A stretch of 17,046 nucleotides of DNA, from positions 1 through 17,046 of the forward strand of contig DFGW01000040.1 of NCBI GenBank assembly GCA_002372465.1, read 5' to 3'. The notes under the pieces are model-generated. The model was not told where the DNA came from. It made no database searches and saw only the letters and a list, made by a program, of their open reading frames with translations. Positions 1-8,191 of this stretch are shown one piece after another. The position numbers and the translations under genes are program-made. The stretch is from Butyrivibrio sp. UBA3740. Its GTDB lineage: Bacteria; Bacillota; Clostridia; Lachnospirales; Lachnospiraceae. Position 1 is the stretch's first letter. Every line of letters starts with the position of its first letter.

Positions 1-48
1 TCAACAGCCGTTTCTATCGAAGAAGCTGCTAAGGCTGGGAAATTTTGA
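1..48 (+). CDS. C-terminal end of an unidentified protein (partial)
   Basis: Reading frame 1 is open from the window edge to a TGA at 46-48 and gives the tail STAVSIEEAAKAGKF. It is too short to assign to a family. It is supported as a real gene end by the intrinsic terminator about 60 nt downstream on the same strand and by the lack of any other open frame leading up to that terminator. The tail is probably helical and soluble. It could also be a chance open frame, because only 15 codons are visible. Confidence 0.5.
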   Translation, partial: STAVSIEEAAKAGKF

Positions 49-104
49 CGCGCAACTTGTTGCGAGAGCCGAACTTCCTTGTTAATTTAATTTGATAGTT
101 TTAG

Positions 105-145
105 AAAAAAAGGTCCAAACTGTGGCGTTTGGACCTATTTTTTTT
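105..145 (+). terminator. Rho-independent terminator after the left-edge gene
   Basis: A perfect 10-bp stem AGGTCCAAAC (111-120) pairs with GTTTGGACCT (127-136) around the 6-nt loop TGTGGC. It is followed by A and then eight T (138-145). A run of A (105-111) lies just upstream of the stem, so the structure could also stop transcription from the other strand. It isolates the left gene from the GNAT/giant operon. A smaller hairpin, CGCAAC-TT-GTTGCG (51-64), sits right after the stop codon without a T tract. Confidence 0.9.
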
Positions 146-235
146 ATGCTTTTTTAATACTATAATCAACGAAATTGTAAGATAATTGATACGTGGAAGT
201 ATATATTTTCCGACGTCTCATGGAAGGAGATACTG
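146..235 (+). promoter_or_regulatory. Probable promoter and leader region of the GNAT/giant operon
   Basis: This is the only gap between the upstream terminator and the first GNAT start, so the operon promoter should lie here. A perfect TATAAT occurs at 161-166. The position for a -35 box 17 nt upstream falls in the T run of the terminator (TTTTTT, 138-143) and is a poor match to TTGACA. The leader also holds GATAATTGAT (181-190), which recurs at nearly the same distance before the second GNAT. The start codon at 236 is preceded by a strong AAGGAGA (224-230) with a 5-nt spacer. Confidence 0.45.
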
Positions 236-1075
236 ATGAAGATTACCACGATTGACAGAGAAAACTTAAAGTTTTTTTGTGATTTTTTAGCTGATGAAGA
301 CATTAAGTTTATCAAGGAGGATTATGAGATTCTGCCCATCGGCCTTGTGGCAGATGATCTTAAGGAAGGAACTAATCTGGCAGCAGGAGCAATATGCCTT
401 CGGCCTGATGAATATGAGCTGAAAATATCCTCTTTTTATGTATCTCCTGAGTATCGTGGTAAAGGTGCCGGAAGATTTCTTTTGGATGAGACTAAGCGTA
501 TTTTTGGCAAGGAGAATACTGAGCTTAGTATAGAGTTCCTTGTTTACGGAAAAGAGGAAGAGAATCTGGCAAACTTCCTTGAACATTATGGTTTTTCTTT
601 TGAGGATCCCCTTTATGATACCAGAGAAATCCTGGTGTCTGACCTAGAGAAGACACAGCTTGTGAGCAAGAAGGGAATGGGAGAGGCCTTCTCCAAAATT
701 CCCGAAAAGCTCTTTAATATTTCCCAGAGCCAGGCAGAAAAGGAAGGAGCTATTCTTCCCCTTGGCGGACTTAAGGCTGAGAGTATAGATAAAGATGTGA
801 GTGTGGGAATAGTAAAGGACGATATTATCGAATCCTTTGTGGTTTTTGAAAGGCTCTCCGACAGAGCGCTGCTTCTTTCATCCTTCTATTCCAAGGGTAA
901 CAATCCTGTGACACTGCTCCACATGTTTGAAGCAAGTACAGATCTTATCCTGGAAAAGTATTCCGCCTATGCAAAGATTGTTTTGCAGCCGGTAAATGAA
1001 GCAGGAAGAAAGCTTGCAGCAAGCATTTATGAGGATGCAGGTCAAATGTCCTGCAGATACATATATGTAATCTGA
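236..1075 (+). CDS. GNAT-family acetyltransferase, cassette copy 1
   Basis: A predicted cytoplasmic acyl-CoA-dependent N-acyltransferase of 279 aa. The N-terminal half (about residues 25-135) is a recognisable GNAT domain. It has a beta strand ending in SSFYVSPEY (65-73), the acetyl-CoA pyrophosphate-binding motif RGKGAG (74-79; family consensus Q/R-x-x-G-x-G/A) with its following helix, and a motif-B-like end ENLANFLEHYGFSF (109-122). Residues ~150-279 look like a second GNAT fold: LLLSSFY (212-218) matches the motif-A strand, but the binding loop is lost (SKGNNPVTL). This implies a catalytic plus degenerate tandem. The start is set by AAGGAGA at 224-230. The gene is first in the operon and lies 57 nt before the giant gene. 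The acceptor substrate is unknown. Given the repeated pairing, a plausible target is the adjacent Lys-rich giant protein (inference). Confidence 0.85.
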   Translation: MKITTIDRENLKFFCDFLADEDIKFIKEDYEILPIGLVADDLKEGTNLAAGAICLRPDEYELKISSFYVSPEYRGKGAGRFLLDETKRIFGKENTELSIEFLVYGKEEENLANFLEHYGFSFEDPLYDTREILVSDLEKTQLVSKKGMGEAFSKIPEKLFNISQSQAEKEGAILPLGGLKAESIDKDVSVGIVKDDIIESFVVFERLSDRALLLSSFYSKGNNPVTLLHMFEASTDLILEKYSAYAKIVLQPVNEAGRKLAASIYEDAGQMSCRYIYVI

Positions 1076-1117
1076 ATTATCGAATTATCCCTTCATGAAA
1101 ATAATTGACGGAGCTAT

Positions 1118-1132
1118 GGAAGGAGTACATAG
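1118..1132 (+). promoter_or_regulatory. Ribosome binding site of giant protein A
   Basis: GGAAGGAG (1118-1125) lies 7 nt before the ATG at 1133 and fixes that start. The stretch AAGGAGTACATAGATG closely matches AAGGAGTTTATAGATG before the paralogous gene at 8192, so the translation start region was duplicated with the gene and has stayed conserved. Confidence 0.75.
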
Positions 1133-4100
1133 ATGAGCGATTACCTTACACCCGAACAGCAAAAGAAAGTTATAGAAAGCCTGGAGAAAAAGAAAGTTAC
1201 TACAGAAAACATAAGCAACAGGCTTGATTCAAAGAATAAGGATTTACAGGCAAACTGGGGCACAAAGACCTATGAGGAGCACAAGACCAGATTTGAAGAG
1301 GACTACTACAACAGGTGGAAGGAAAACACCAAATATGACTATAAGAAGCAGCTTGAAAGCATAGAAAAGATAGAAATAAAGGACAGACTTTCAGGTAAAT
1401 TTGAGACACAGGAGCAGCCCGAGGCGCGGTTTTTCTGGAAGTCCAGAAGGAATGAAGCAAACAGGATCCAGGAATTAAAAACTCTGTACAAAAATCCCGA
1501 ACAGGTCAGATTTGATAAAAACACTGTCCGTGAGATGGCAGCCATTGAAAAATACTACGACTATCACAAGAATTATTTTGCTTCCAGAAATAATCAGAGG
1601 GCTCTGCACCAGAACTACTTAAACCAGGATCCCCATAACCAGGATTTTGCCGAGAAATGGAAAAGTAATTTTGATGCCCAGAAAAAGAAATACGGAACCT
1701 TCTTTGGGGCTATAAAGGGTTCTTTTGCCTCCGTAAAGGATATGGTTCTGGATGGCATATATGGTGATAAGGAAAAGAATAAAGAATTATCAAGAAAGAA
1801 CGAGATGGAAGTTGGACTTCGACCTTTCTTTGCCATGACTAAAAAGATACTGTTCTGGAAGAAACAGGTTGGCCGATTGGGAACAGAAACCGAAGAAGAG
1901 AAAAACGATGGATCGGAGTACAACAAAAGGATTTTAAGACAATATACCACGGAAGGTCCCCATCATAAACGTATGGTTTTGGATGAGCTGGCAAATAAGC
2001 TGCTTAATTTCGAACTCACTCCCAATATGTTTACCAATAAGTATCTGGCTGACAATATGCTCAAAATGCAGCGTTATACTGACATGCTTACTGGATTTGT
2101 TGAACTTACCAAATACAACCCCGAGTATCTGGATGTGACCAATCCCAATGCTGCACACACATCCCCTGAGATGGCAGCTCTTATCAGAAGCCGGATCATT
2201 CTTTTGCAGCCTATCATGAGTAACTTTATGACCAGGCATGCAAAATACTTTGGATACAGAAAATTCAAAGGAGTTGAGGGAGTAGGAGTTACTGATAAGG
2301 AAAAGTCAGGATTTAATAATGAAGATGAGTACAATCAGTTTGTAAAAGATACCTGGGAGTGGGTAAAGCAGGCCTATAATTCCACAACCGACTTCATGGA
2401 TGATATGGCTGATATGAAGATGGCTGAAGCTTTACATTCCAAGGAACAGCAGGCTATAAGCAACAGACAGCAAAGAAATAAGGACAAGCTTGGTACAGCT
2501 GAAGATGACAGCCAGTTTGAGGTCAAATATGATGTGGACGGCAAATTTGCCGAAAAGCTCCTTGAGATCAAGAACAGGATCACTTCAAAACCATATATCT
2601 ATGAGCTTTATGGTGCTGATCTGGACAGACTCTTTGGAAAGATCAATGAGATGACAAGGCGTCTGGACGAGGTAAGTACCAGAATGACTCTTCTTACAGA
2701 GCTTATTGAAACTTCCGGTGAAATGAAGTTTAAGAAAGTTGAGAACTTTGGAGCGATGTGGAAGACATATCTCCAAAAAGAGCTGACCAGAATGGTTTCA
2801 GAGGAGGATATTCTTAAGAACCAGCTGAAGAACTATGAAGCTGCTGTAAATTATCTGGCAGACCAAAAGCTCGAGGATAAGAACTTCAAGCTAACACCGC
2901 CTACAGGAGAAGTGCTGAATGTACTTGAGTTTGAAGGACTTAATCATGTGATCGAGATTGAGAAGGCTGTTAAATACAATGACCTGCTCTACAAGAATCT
3001 GGATTACTACAACTTTGACAAATATAAAGATGAGAAGGGAAATCCTCTTAATACAGAGGAACTCTGGGCTCAGTATCATTTCACGCTCCTTAAGCGCGGA
3101 ATGGACAGGGCGCGTCTCGTTAACGAGATGAAAGATGGTAAGACCACGGTTGAGATTACAGAAGTGTCCAAGATGAACAACATTCAGAAGAGGGCCATCT
3201 GTAAGCAGAAATTTGAGCTGGCAAAAGAAAAAGCAGAAAAAGGTGATAAGGAATATAACCTGACTCTGGCTTATATCCATAATACAGATATTGAGAAGCT
3301 TTTGAAGTATTATGAGCTCGATGCAGATCTTGATATCACCGATGATGAGACATATAAAAAGTATTTCCAGGTAAAGTGTATTGCGGATATAGGAGAAAAA
3401 CTTTCCAAGGATCCTTCAGGAGCAAATGTTGAAGGCTTTAGTAAGCTGTCTGAAAACCAAAAGGATGAGATCAGGATCCGTACCTCTTTGTTTAAAGACT
3501 ACTTTAAGCGCTGGGAAGGCCAGATGATGTATACCCGTTCTGAGGCCTATGAGTATATCGGTGATACGGCCAATATGATGGGCAACAATGAAATAATAGA
3601 AGGCATAGACAAGCAGTATCGCAAGAGTACTTTGGATAACATCAGCGAAAAGCTGGGAGACAGCTGGGAAGAAGAAAAGGACCAGGAAAGCAAGAACATG
3701 ATCGGCGAACTGGCCAACTTTATGTATGGTATGGCTATTGCCAACGATTACAAGGCTAAGGCCATGCGCCTTTTCTGCAAGGATACTTATGATGCCTACA
3801 AGGCGGATTATCAGAAGAACAAGATACGCACCGAACTTGAGAATCTCTATTCCAATGACTTCGATGAAATGGTCAAGGAGGGCCTGATACAGGGCGGAGA
3901 AAAAGAGAAGGCAGAATATCTTAAACGTGTTGACAAGGCAATCAACCTTAAGAAACTATGCGAGGAATATTATAAGGAAACTCAGGAGGGCAAGCATAAG
4001 CTGCAAATTGATCCTACTCTGGACAAGAAAGACAGGGCAGGAATCCTTAGCAGTCACTACAGCCGCGTCATTGAAAAGATAAAGAAGTTCAATACGGATT

Positions 4101-7100
4101 GCCTTAACGAAGACTACATTCTTGAACACTTCAAAGAGCTACTCAGCGACGCAAGCTACTGCGCAGATTTCTTTACTATCTTAAAGGCCAATGGAAATGC
4201 TGACTATGAGCTTTTGGCAGAACACATTGGTATCAGCGAGAAAGACGCTATGGCCCTGGATAAGTACGAGGGCATAGTCGTTGACATCATGGATATGGTA
4301 ACCACAACCATGCTGGATTACGGTATCAGAAATATGACCGGAAACATAAGGTTCTCAAGCAGTACAGACTGTAAGAGAGCTATGGTTCGTATGGACAGAA
4401 AGTATGCCGATGAATTCAAGGAAATTGACAGGGAAAGAATTGAAGCTATCAAGACCGCAAAGACCCAGTTTGAAGAGGATGATCAGCTGGAGGTAGAGAT
4501 TGAGAAGTACAGGAAACTGGTTGAGGAAGAGAATGAGCGCAACCGTATTCTTCAGCAGAATGAAAAGCCTTATGAGGAGCTGACCGATGAGGAGAAGAAG
4601 GAATATGTGGTCGGCAATCTTAAGATCAACGGCAAGGTGCTTATTTACAAGCGCAGGAACAAGTATGAAGAGCAGTATCAGGCTCTTTTGAGAAGAAGGA
4701 GAAGCTTCGAACAAAGGACATCCATCATACATGTTGTTCATTCAAGCCTGAACACAAAGCCGGATGAAAAGGTAAAGGCCGAAGAGCTTGAAAACGGCCG
4801 GAAGATCGACTATATCGAAAAGAGAAAGAACAGTATCAAAGAACATCTTCAGTTACTGCTCAGGGAAGAACCTGCTGTCAGGACCAGAAACTATGTAGAT
4901 GAGCTGTTCAAGTATCTTAACAAATACCATGCGGACCTTTCCCTTACAAATCCTGAGGAAGTTAAACAGGCTCTTAAAAAGGCCAAGGATGAGTGGTTCT
5001 TCAGACTCACAAACGGTGCGAGAAAAGAGGCTGAGATCCGCCTTGCTGAATACGAGAAGGATTCTACTTCCATGAGCGATTTCTTTATCTGGAAGAGCAG
5101 CCTTGAAAGCGATGAGAACCTTGCTGAAAGAGCAAAAGTATTCGGACAGGATAAGTTTGTAAAGACAAATATCAAGACCATCAGAAATATTATGGAGACT
5201 ATAGCTGAAGCCAATGCCAGTGTCAATGATATTCAGACACCGGAGTTTTTGGATAAGCTTAAGGACAATCTGGAAATCAAGGGTATTGATGAGCGCCAGT
5301 TTATGTTCCTGCTTAGGAAACATAATGTTGGCGTTTCAGGCCTTGCCAATAATATTTCAGATGCCAACAAGGCACAGAAGAATAAGGACGACGTACAGCG
5401 CTACCTTGATGTTGAGACAAGGGATCAGTTCCTGATTGAGGCCACAAAGGATGTGCTTTCAGCCCGCAAGGAGCTTGATATAGACAATATCAACGATGAG
5501 TATATACTGTCGCACTTTGCTGAGTGCTACTTTACTGCTAACAAGATGATGGCCTTCCAGCAGCTGTACTACGGCGAACTGGACAGCTTCCAGAAGTTTG
5601 CGGTTTTGGGCGGAGAAGAAGGCAAACTTGCCGAGGAAGCCATCAGATACTTTGATAAGGGACATGGAGCAACGTATGCTCTATACTATGATGCTGTCAT
5701 GGCTGTTGCCAATAAGTACGGCGTAACAGCAAGCGGTTCTTTAAGCTTTGGATTATCTGAAGAGAAGCTTGAACAGCTAAATAAGGAAGGTAAGAGTAAT
5801 CCTGAGACTACCAAAGAAGTGGCAGATAATCTCGAGGCAGCAAAGAAGAGAGCAGCTGACAGCTACAACGCTATCCATACTGCAAGGAAGCAGAATGAGA
5901 TTGAAGTTACAATTACCGATGCTCTGCAGCATTCTCTTGCAAATATAGAAGTTGGCAATGATCTGAGAGATACAGTAAATGTATACTTCGATGAGAACGA
6001 AGTGCTGAACAATAAGCTCAAAAAGTTCCACGATACGCATACTGAGGCTTATCTGGGAGCAAGGAATATTGTGAATATGCTTGGTAAAAAGGAGATTGCT
6101 AAAGACCAGGTATCCTATACAATACGTTCTTTCGACTATCCTCAGGGCTTGTTCTTTATGGCAAAGGATGAGCCTTATAAGGACGGCTTTGATATGTTGC
6201 GCAATCAGGAAGTTGCCGTTAACTTTAAGAACCTTTTTGCCAAGGATACAGCTAATGTCGGCAAGAACCTGAGCGTCATTGATAAAGATAAGTGCGACAG
6301 TGTAATAAAGCGCATTACCGAAATGGGCCTTACCAAGGGGGAGATTGGCAAGGACAAGAATAAAAAAGTCATCGCCAGTGAAAAATACTTTGAGGAGAAT
6401 TTCAGTAAAGAATTCTTCGAAGATATGCTAAATGCCATGAACTATTGCATCATCTTTGAAGCAGATGAGGACATACTCAGTCTTACCGCCTATGAGGAGC
6501 AGATCAGTAATGTAAGGGGAGAGAACGGCGTACTTGATCTTTTGGCAAAAGAGAAAAAGGCCCTTACAAATGCTTCCAGAAAGAAGGAAAAACTTGATAG
6601 GGATTATAAGGCACTGCTTGAGCAGGAAGACAATTTTGCCAATTTGATGGAGACTGATAAAGAAAATGCAGATATTTACAGAAAGAGCCTTGCTCAGGTC
6701 GGACAGATTCGTGAACAGACCTATAAGGATCTTGAAGCTGCTCAGAAAGAGGAAAAGCTGCGCAAGGAAAAAGTGGCTGCTCTTTCAGCTAGTACAGAAA
6801 TCTCCAATGCAGAGTTTATTTCAGAGGATAAATTAAATACACTTAAGACTCTGAAGAAGATATTCTCTGACAAAAAGAACCGCTTCATCATCTCTACTTA
6901 TGTGGATCTGTTTATGACATATCTTTTGAAGATGGGCATAAAGGTTGATGGATCTTTGACCAATAAAGAAGTTTTCGACAAGATTTTGGCCGGAAGAATG
7001 GTTTACAAAGAAAGGAACGAAGAAGCAGGCTATTCGATCAGCAAGAAAGAAGCTCTCGAGGTTGGCGAGCTGGCAACCGGTGATCTGAAAAAGAGATATG

Positions 7101-7222
7101 AAGATACCTTCAATATCAAGCTTAACAATATAACAAAGAAAAAGTATCCAAAGGACTATGACAATCGTATAAAGAAGGAAAAGGCAATAGCCAAAGAAAA
7201 GTCCAAGGCTAAGAAGAAATGA
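1133..7222 (+). CDS. Giant repeat-containing protein of unknown function, paralogue A (2029 aa)
   Basis: I do not recognise a family. The protein is predicted to be almost entirely helical and highly charged (16 Lys and 15 Glu in residues 1-100). It has no signal peptide, membrane segment, Walker A, HExxH or RTX-type repeat that I can see. Five degenerate copies of one helical module lie at about 295-378, 720-803, 975-1076, 1430-1540 and 1718-1941. Each has an aromatic/acidic start (NEDYILEHF at 992-1000, NDEYILSHF at 1454-1462, SEKYFEENF at 1749-1757) and, most clearly in copies 3-5, a final helix with a G-[IV]-x-x-x-G turn. Likely coiled coils lie at ~1095-1160 and ~1783-1887; the latter interrupts module five. 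The best-conserved blocks against paralogue B are 228-377 and 1346-1426. The tail (2001-2029) has 13 lysines in 29 residues. A cytoplasmic scaffold, a large effector or a defence protein are all possible; none is shown. Confidence 0.9.
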   Translation: MSDYLTPEQQKKVIESLEKKKVTTENISNRLDSKNKDLQANWGTKTYEEHKTRFEEDYYNRWKENTKYDYKKQLESIEKIEIKDRLSGKFETQEQPEARFFWKSRRNEANRIQELKTLYKNPEQVRFDKNTVREMAAIEKYYDYHKNYFASRNNQRALHQNYLNQDPHNQDFAEKWKSNFDAQKKKYGTFFGAIKGSFASVKDMVLDGIYGDKEKNKELSRKNEMEVGLRPFFAMTKKILFWKKQVGRLGTETEEEKNDGSEYNKRILRQYTTEGPHHKRMVLDELANKLLNFELTPNMFTNKYLADNMLKMQRYTDMLTGFVELTKYNPEYLDVTNPNAAHTSPEMAALIRSRIILLQPIMSNFMTRHAKYFGYRKFKGVEGVGVTDKEKSGFNNEDEYNQFVKDTWEWVKQAYNSTTDFMDDMADMKMAEALHSKEQQAISNRQQRNKDKLGTAEDDSQFEVKYDVDGKFAEKLLEIKNRITSKPYIYELYGADLDRLFGKINEMTRRLDEVSTRMTLLTELIETSGEMKFKKVENFGAMWKTYLQKELTRMVSEEDILKNQLKNYEAAVNYLADQKLEDKNFKLTPPTGEVLNVLEFEGLNHVIEIEKAVKYNDLLYKNLDYYNFDKYKDEKGNPLNTEELWAQYHFTLLKRGMDRARLVNEMKDGKTTVEITEVSKMNNIQKRAICKQKFELAKEKAEKGDKEYNLTLAYIHNTDIEKLLKYYELDADLDITDDETYKKYFQVKCIADIGEKLSKDPSGANVEGFSKLSENQKDEIRIRTSLFKDYFKRWEGQMMYTRSEAYEYIGDTANMMGNNEIIEGIDKQYRKSTLDNISEKLGDSWEEEKDQESKNMIGELANFMYGMAIANDYKAKAMRLFCKDTYDAYKADYQKNKIRTELENLYSNDFDEMVKEGLIQGGEKEKAEYLKRVDKAINLKKLCEEYYKETQEGKHKLQIDPTLDKKDRAGILSSHYSRVIEKIKKFNTDCLNEDYILEHFKELLSDASYCADFFTILKANGNADYELLAEHIGISEKDAMALDKYEGIVVDIMDMVTTTMLDYGIRNMTGNIRFSSSTDCKRAMVRMDRKYADEFKEIDRERIEAIKTAKTQFEEDDQLEVEIEKYRKLVEEENERNRILQQNEKPYEELTDEEKKEYVVGNLKINGKVLIYKRRNKYEEQYQALLRRRRSFEQRTSIIHVVHSSLNTKPDEKVKAEELENGRKIDYIEKRKNSIKEHLQLLLREEPAVRTRNYVDELFKYLNKYHADLSLTNPEEVKQALKKAKDEWFFRLTNGARKEAEIRLAEYEKDSTSMSDFFIWKSSLESDENLAERAKVFGQDKFVKTNIKTIRNIMETIAEANASVNDIQTPEFLDKLKDNLEIKGIDERQFMFLLRKHNVGVSGLANNISDANKAQKNKDDVQRYLDVETRDQFLIEATKDVLSARKELDIDNINDEYILSHFAECYFTANKMMAFQQLYYGELDSFQKFAVLGGEEGKLAEEAIRYFDKGHGATYALYYDAVMAVANKYGVTASGSLSFGLSEEKLEQLNKEGKSNPETTKEVADNLEAAKKRAADSYNAIHTARKQNEIEVTITDALQHSLANIEVGNDLRDTVNVYFDENEVLNNKLKKFHDTHTEAYLGARNIVNMLGKKEIAKDQVSYTIRSFDYPQGLFFMAKDEPYKDGFDMLRNQEVAVNFKNLFAKDTANVGKNLSVIDKDKCDSVIKRITEMGLTKGEIGKDKNKKVIASEKYFEENFSKEFFEDMLNAMNYCIIFEADEDILSLTAYEEQISNVRGENGVLDLLAKEKKALTNASRKKEKLDRDYKALLEQEDNFANLMETDKENADIYRKSLAQVGQIREQTYKDLEAAQKEEKLRKEKVAALSASTEISNAEFISEDKLNTLKTLKKIFSDKKNRFIISTYVDLFMTYLLKMGIKVDGSLTNKEVFDKILAGRMVYKERNEEAGYSISKKEALEVGELATGDLKKRYEDTFNIKLNNITKKKYPKDYDNRIKKEKAIAKEKSKAKKK

Positions 7223-7281
7223 TCACTGATAATTGATGCAAATGTGTACTGATTCTGCCACTTTACGAAAAGGAGAAAAAG

Positions 7282-8121
7282 ATGAATATCACACTCATCA
7301 ACAAGAACAACCTGAACCATTTTAAAGGCTTTATCACTAATCAGGATGCCAACTTTATCAAGAATGATTATAAGATAATTCCCATTGGCCTTGTGGCTGA
7401 TGACCTTGATAACGGGAAGAATATGGCTGCCGGGGCAATCTGCCTTCGGCCTGATGACTATGAGCTTAAGATAACATCTTTCTATGTTTCCCCCGAGTAC
7501 AGAGGGAAGGGGGCAGGGAAGTACCTTTTGGATAAAACTAAACGTATCCTGGGTGACAAGGACATGGAGTTTGATATTGAATTCCTTATTTACGGAAAAG
7601 AGGAAGAAAACCTGGCACAGTTTTTGGAGGATTATGGATTTTCCTATGCGGATCCTGAGTATGAAGCTTTGGAGATGACAGTGGTTGAGCTGGAAAAGAC
7701 CAAGCTAAGCGGCAAGAAAGGTACCGGAACTCCTTTTTCCAAGATTCCCTCCAGGCTTTTTGATATTTCCCAGGCAGAGGCGATAAAAAAAGGAGCCATC
7801 CTTCCTTTTGACGGACTTGATTCTGAGAGTATAGAAAAAGACATAAGTGTAGGAATAGTAAAGGATGATCTGATTGAATCCTATGTGGCTTTTGAAAAAC
7901 TCTCTGACACGGTTTTACTGCTTGCGGGTTTCCATGTGGGAGATAATAACACGGCAACACTTCTTCACATGCTGGAAGCAAGCATGGACCGGATACTTGA
8001 TAAGTATCCCGGATATGCAAGGATCATCATACAGCCGGTGAATGAAGTGGGAAGTACACTGGCGGACAGTATTTATGAGGATGCCAGAGACATATCCTGC
8101 AGATACAGATATGTGATCTAA
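7282..8121 (+). CDS. GNAT-family acetyltransferase, cassette copy 2
   Basis: A paralogue of the GNAT at 236 with the same 279-aa length and an ungapped alignment. Every hallmark of the active domain is kept: FYVSPEY (67-73), RGKGAG (74-79) and ENLAQFLEDYGFSY (109-122). Residues 51-80 differ at only three positions, while the first 20 residues are poorly conserved. The C-terminal half again looks like a second GNAT fold without a CoA loop (LLLAGFHVGDNN at 212-223), yet residues 181-200 and 251-279 are well conserved, so that half is under selection. The ATG at 7282 follows AGGAG (7271-7275) by 6 nt and lies 59 nt after the stop of giant A, with no terminator between. Its presence beside a second giant argues for one dedicated enzyme per giant. 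Confidence 0.85.
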   Translation: MNITLINKNNLNHFKGFITNQDANFIKNDYKIIPIGLVADDLDNGKNMAAGAICLRPDDYELKITSFYVSPEYRGKGAGKYLLDKTKRILGDKDMEFDIEFLIYGKEEENLAQFLEDYGFSYADPEYEALEMTVVELEKTKLSGKKGTGTPFSKIPSRLFDISQAEAIKKGAILPFDGLDSESIEKDISVGIVKDDLIESYVAFEKLSDTVLLLAGFHVGDNNTATLLHMLEASMDRILDKYPGYARIIIQPVNEVGSTLADSIYEDARDISCRYRYVI

Positions 8122-8177
8122 GGACTGAAACCGTGAAACAGAACAGTAAATATGAGACAAGCTACCGTCGAATGTAG

Positions 8178-8191
8178 AAAGGAGTTTATAG
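8178..8191 (+). promoter_or_regulatory. Ribosome binding site of giant protein B
   Basis: AAAGGAG (8178-8184) precedes the ATG at 8192 by 7 nt. It supports this start, which gives giant B about nine more N-terminal residues than giant A before the two sequences align (LSPEEKKLVVDSLEKK against LTPEQQKKVIESLEKK). Confidence 0.7.

Larger units (their letters stand above)
236..7222 (+). repeat. Tandem duplicated cassette, copy 1 (GNAT + giant protein)
   Basis: This is the first copy of a two-gene unit that recurs at 7282-14362 in the same order and orientation. The GNATs have the same length and align without gaps (182/279 identities by hand). The giants are co-linear over their length. The giant genes even share an almost identical start context (AAGGAGT, three or four bases, ATAGATG) and the same 3' end, AAGGCTAAGAAGAAAT. 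Divergence is high enough that this is an old duplication and not an assembly artefact. Confidence 0.9.

Noticed and set aside
51..64. Hairpin CGCAAC-TT-GTTGCG as a terminator
   Set aside because: The stem is short and no T tract follows. The much better terminator is at 105-145.
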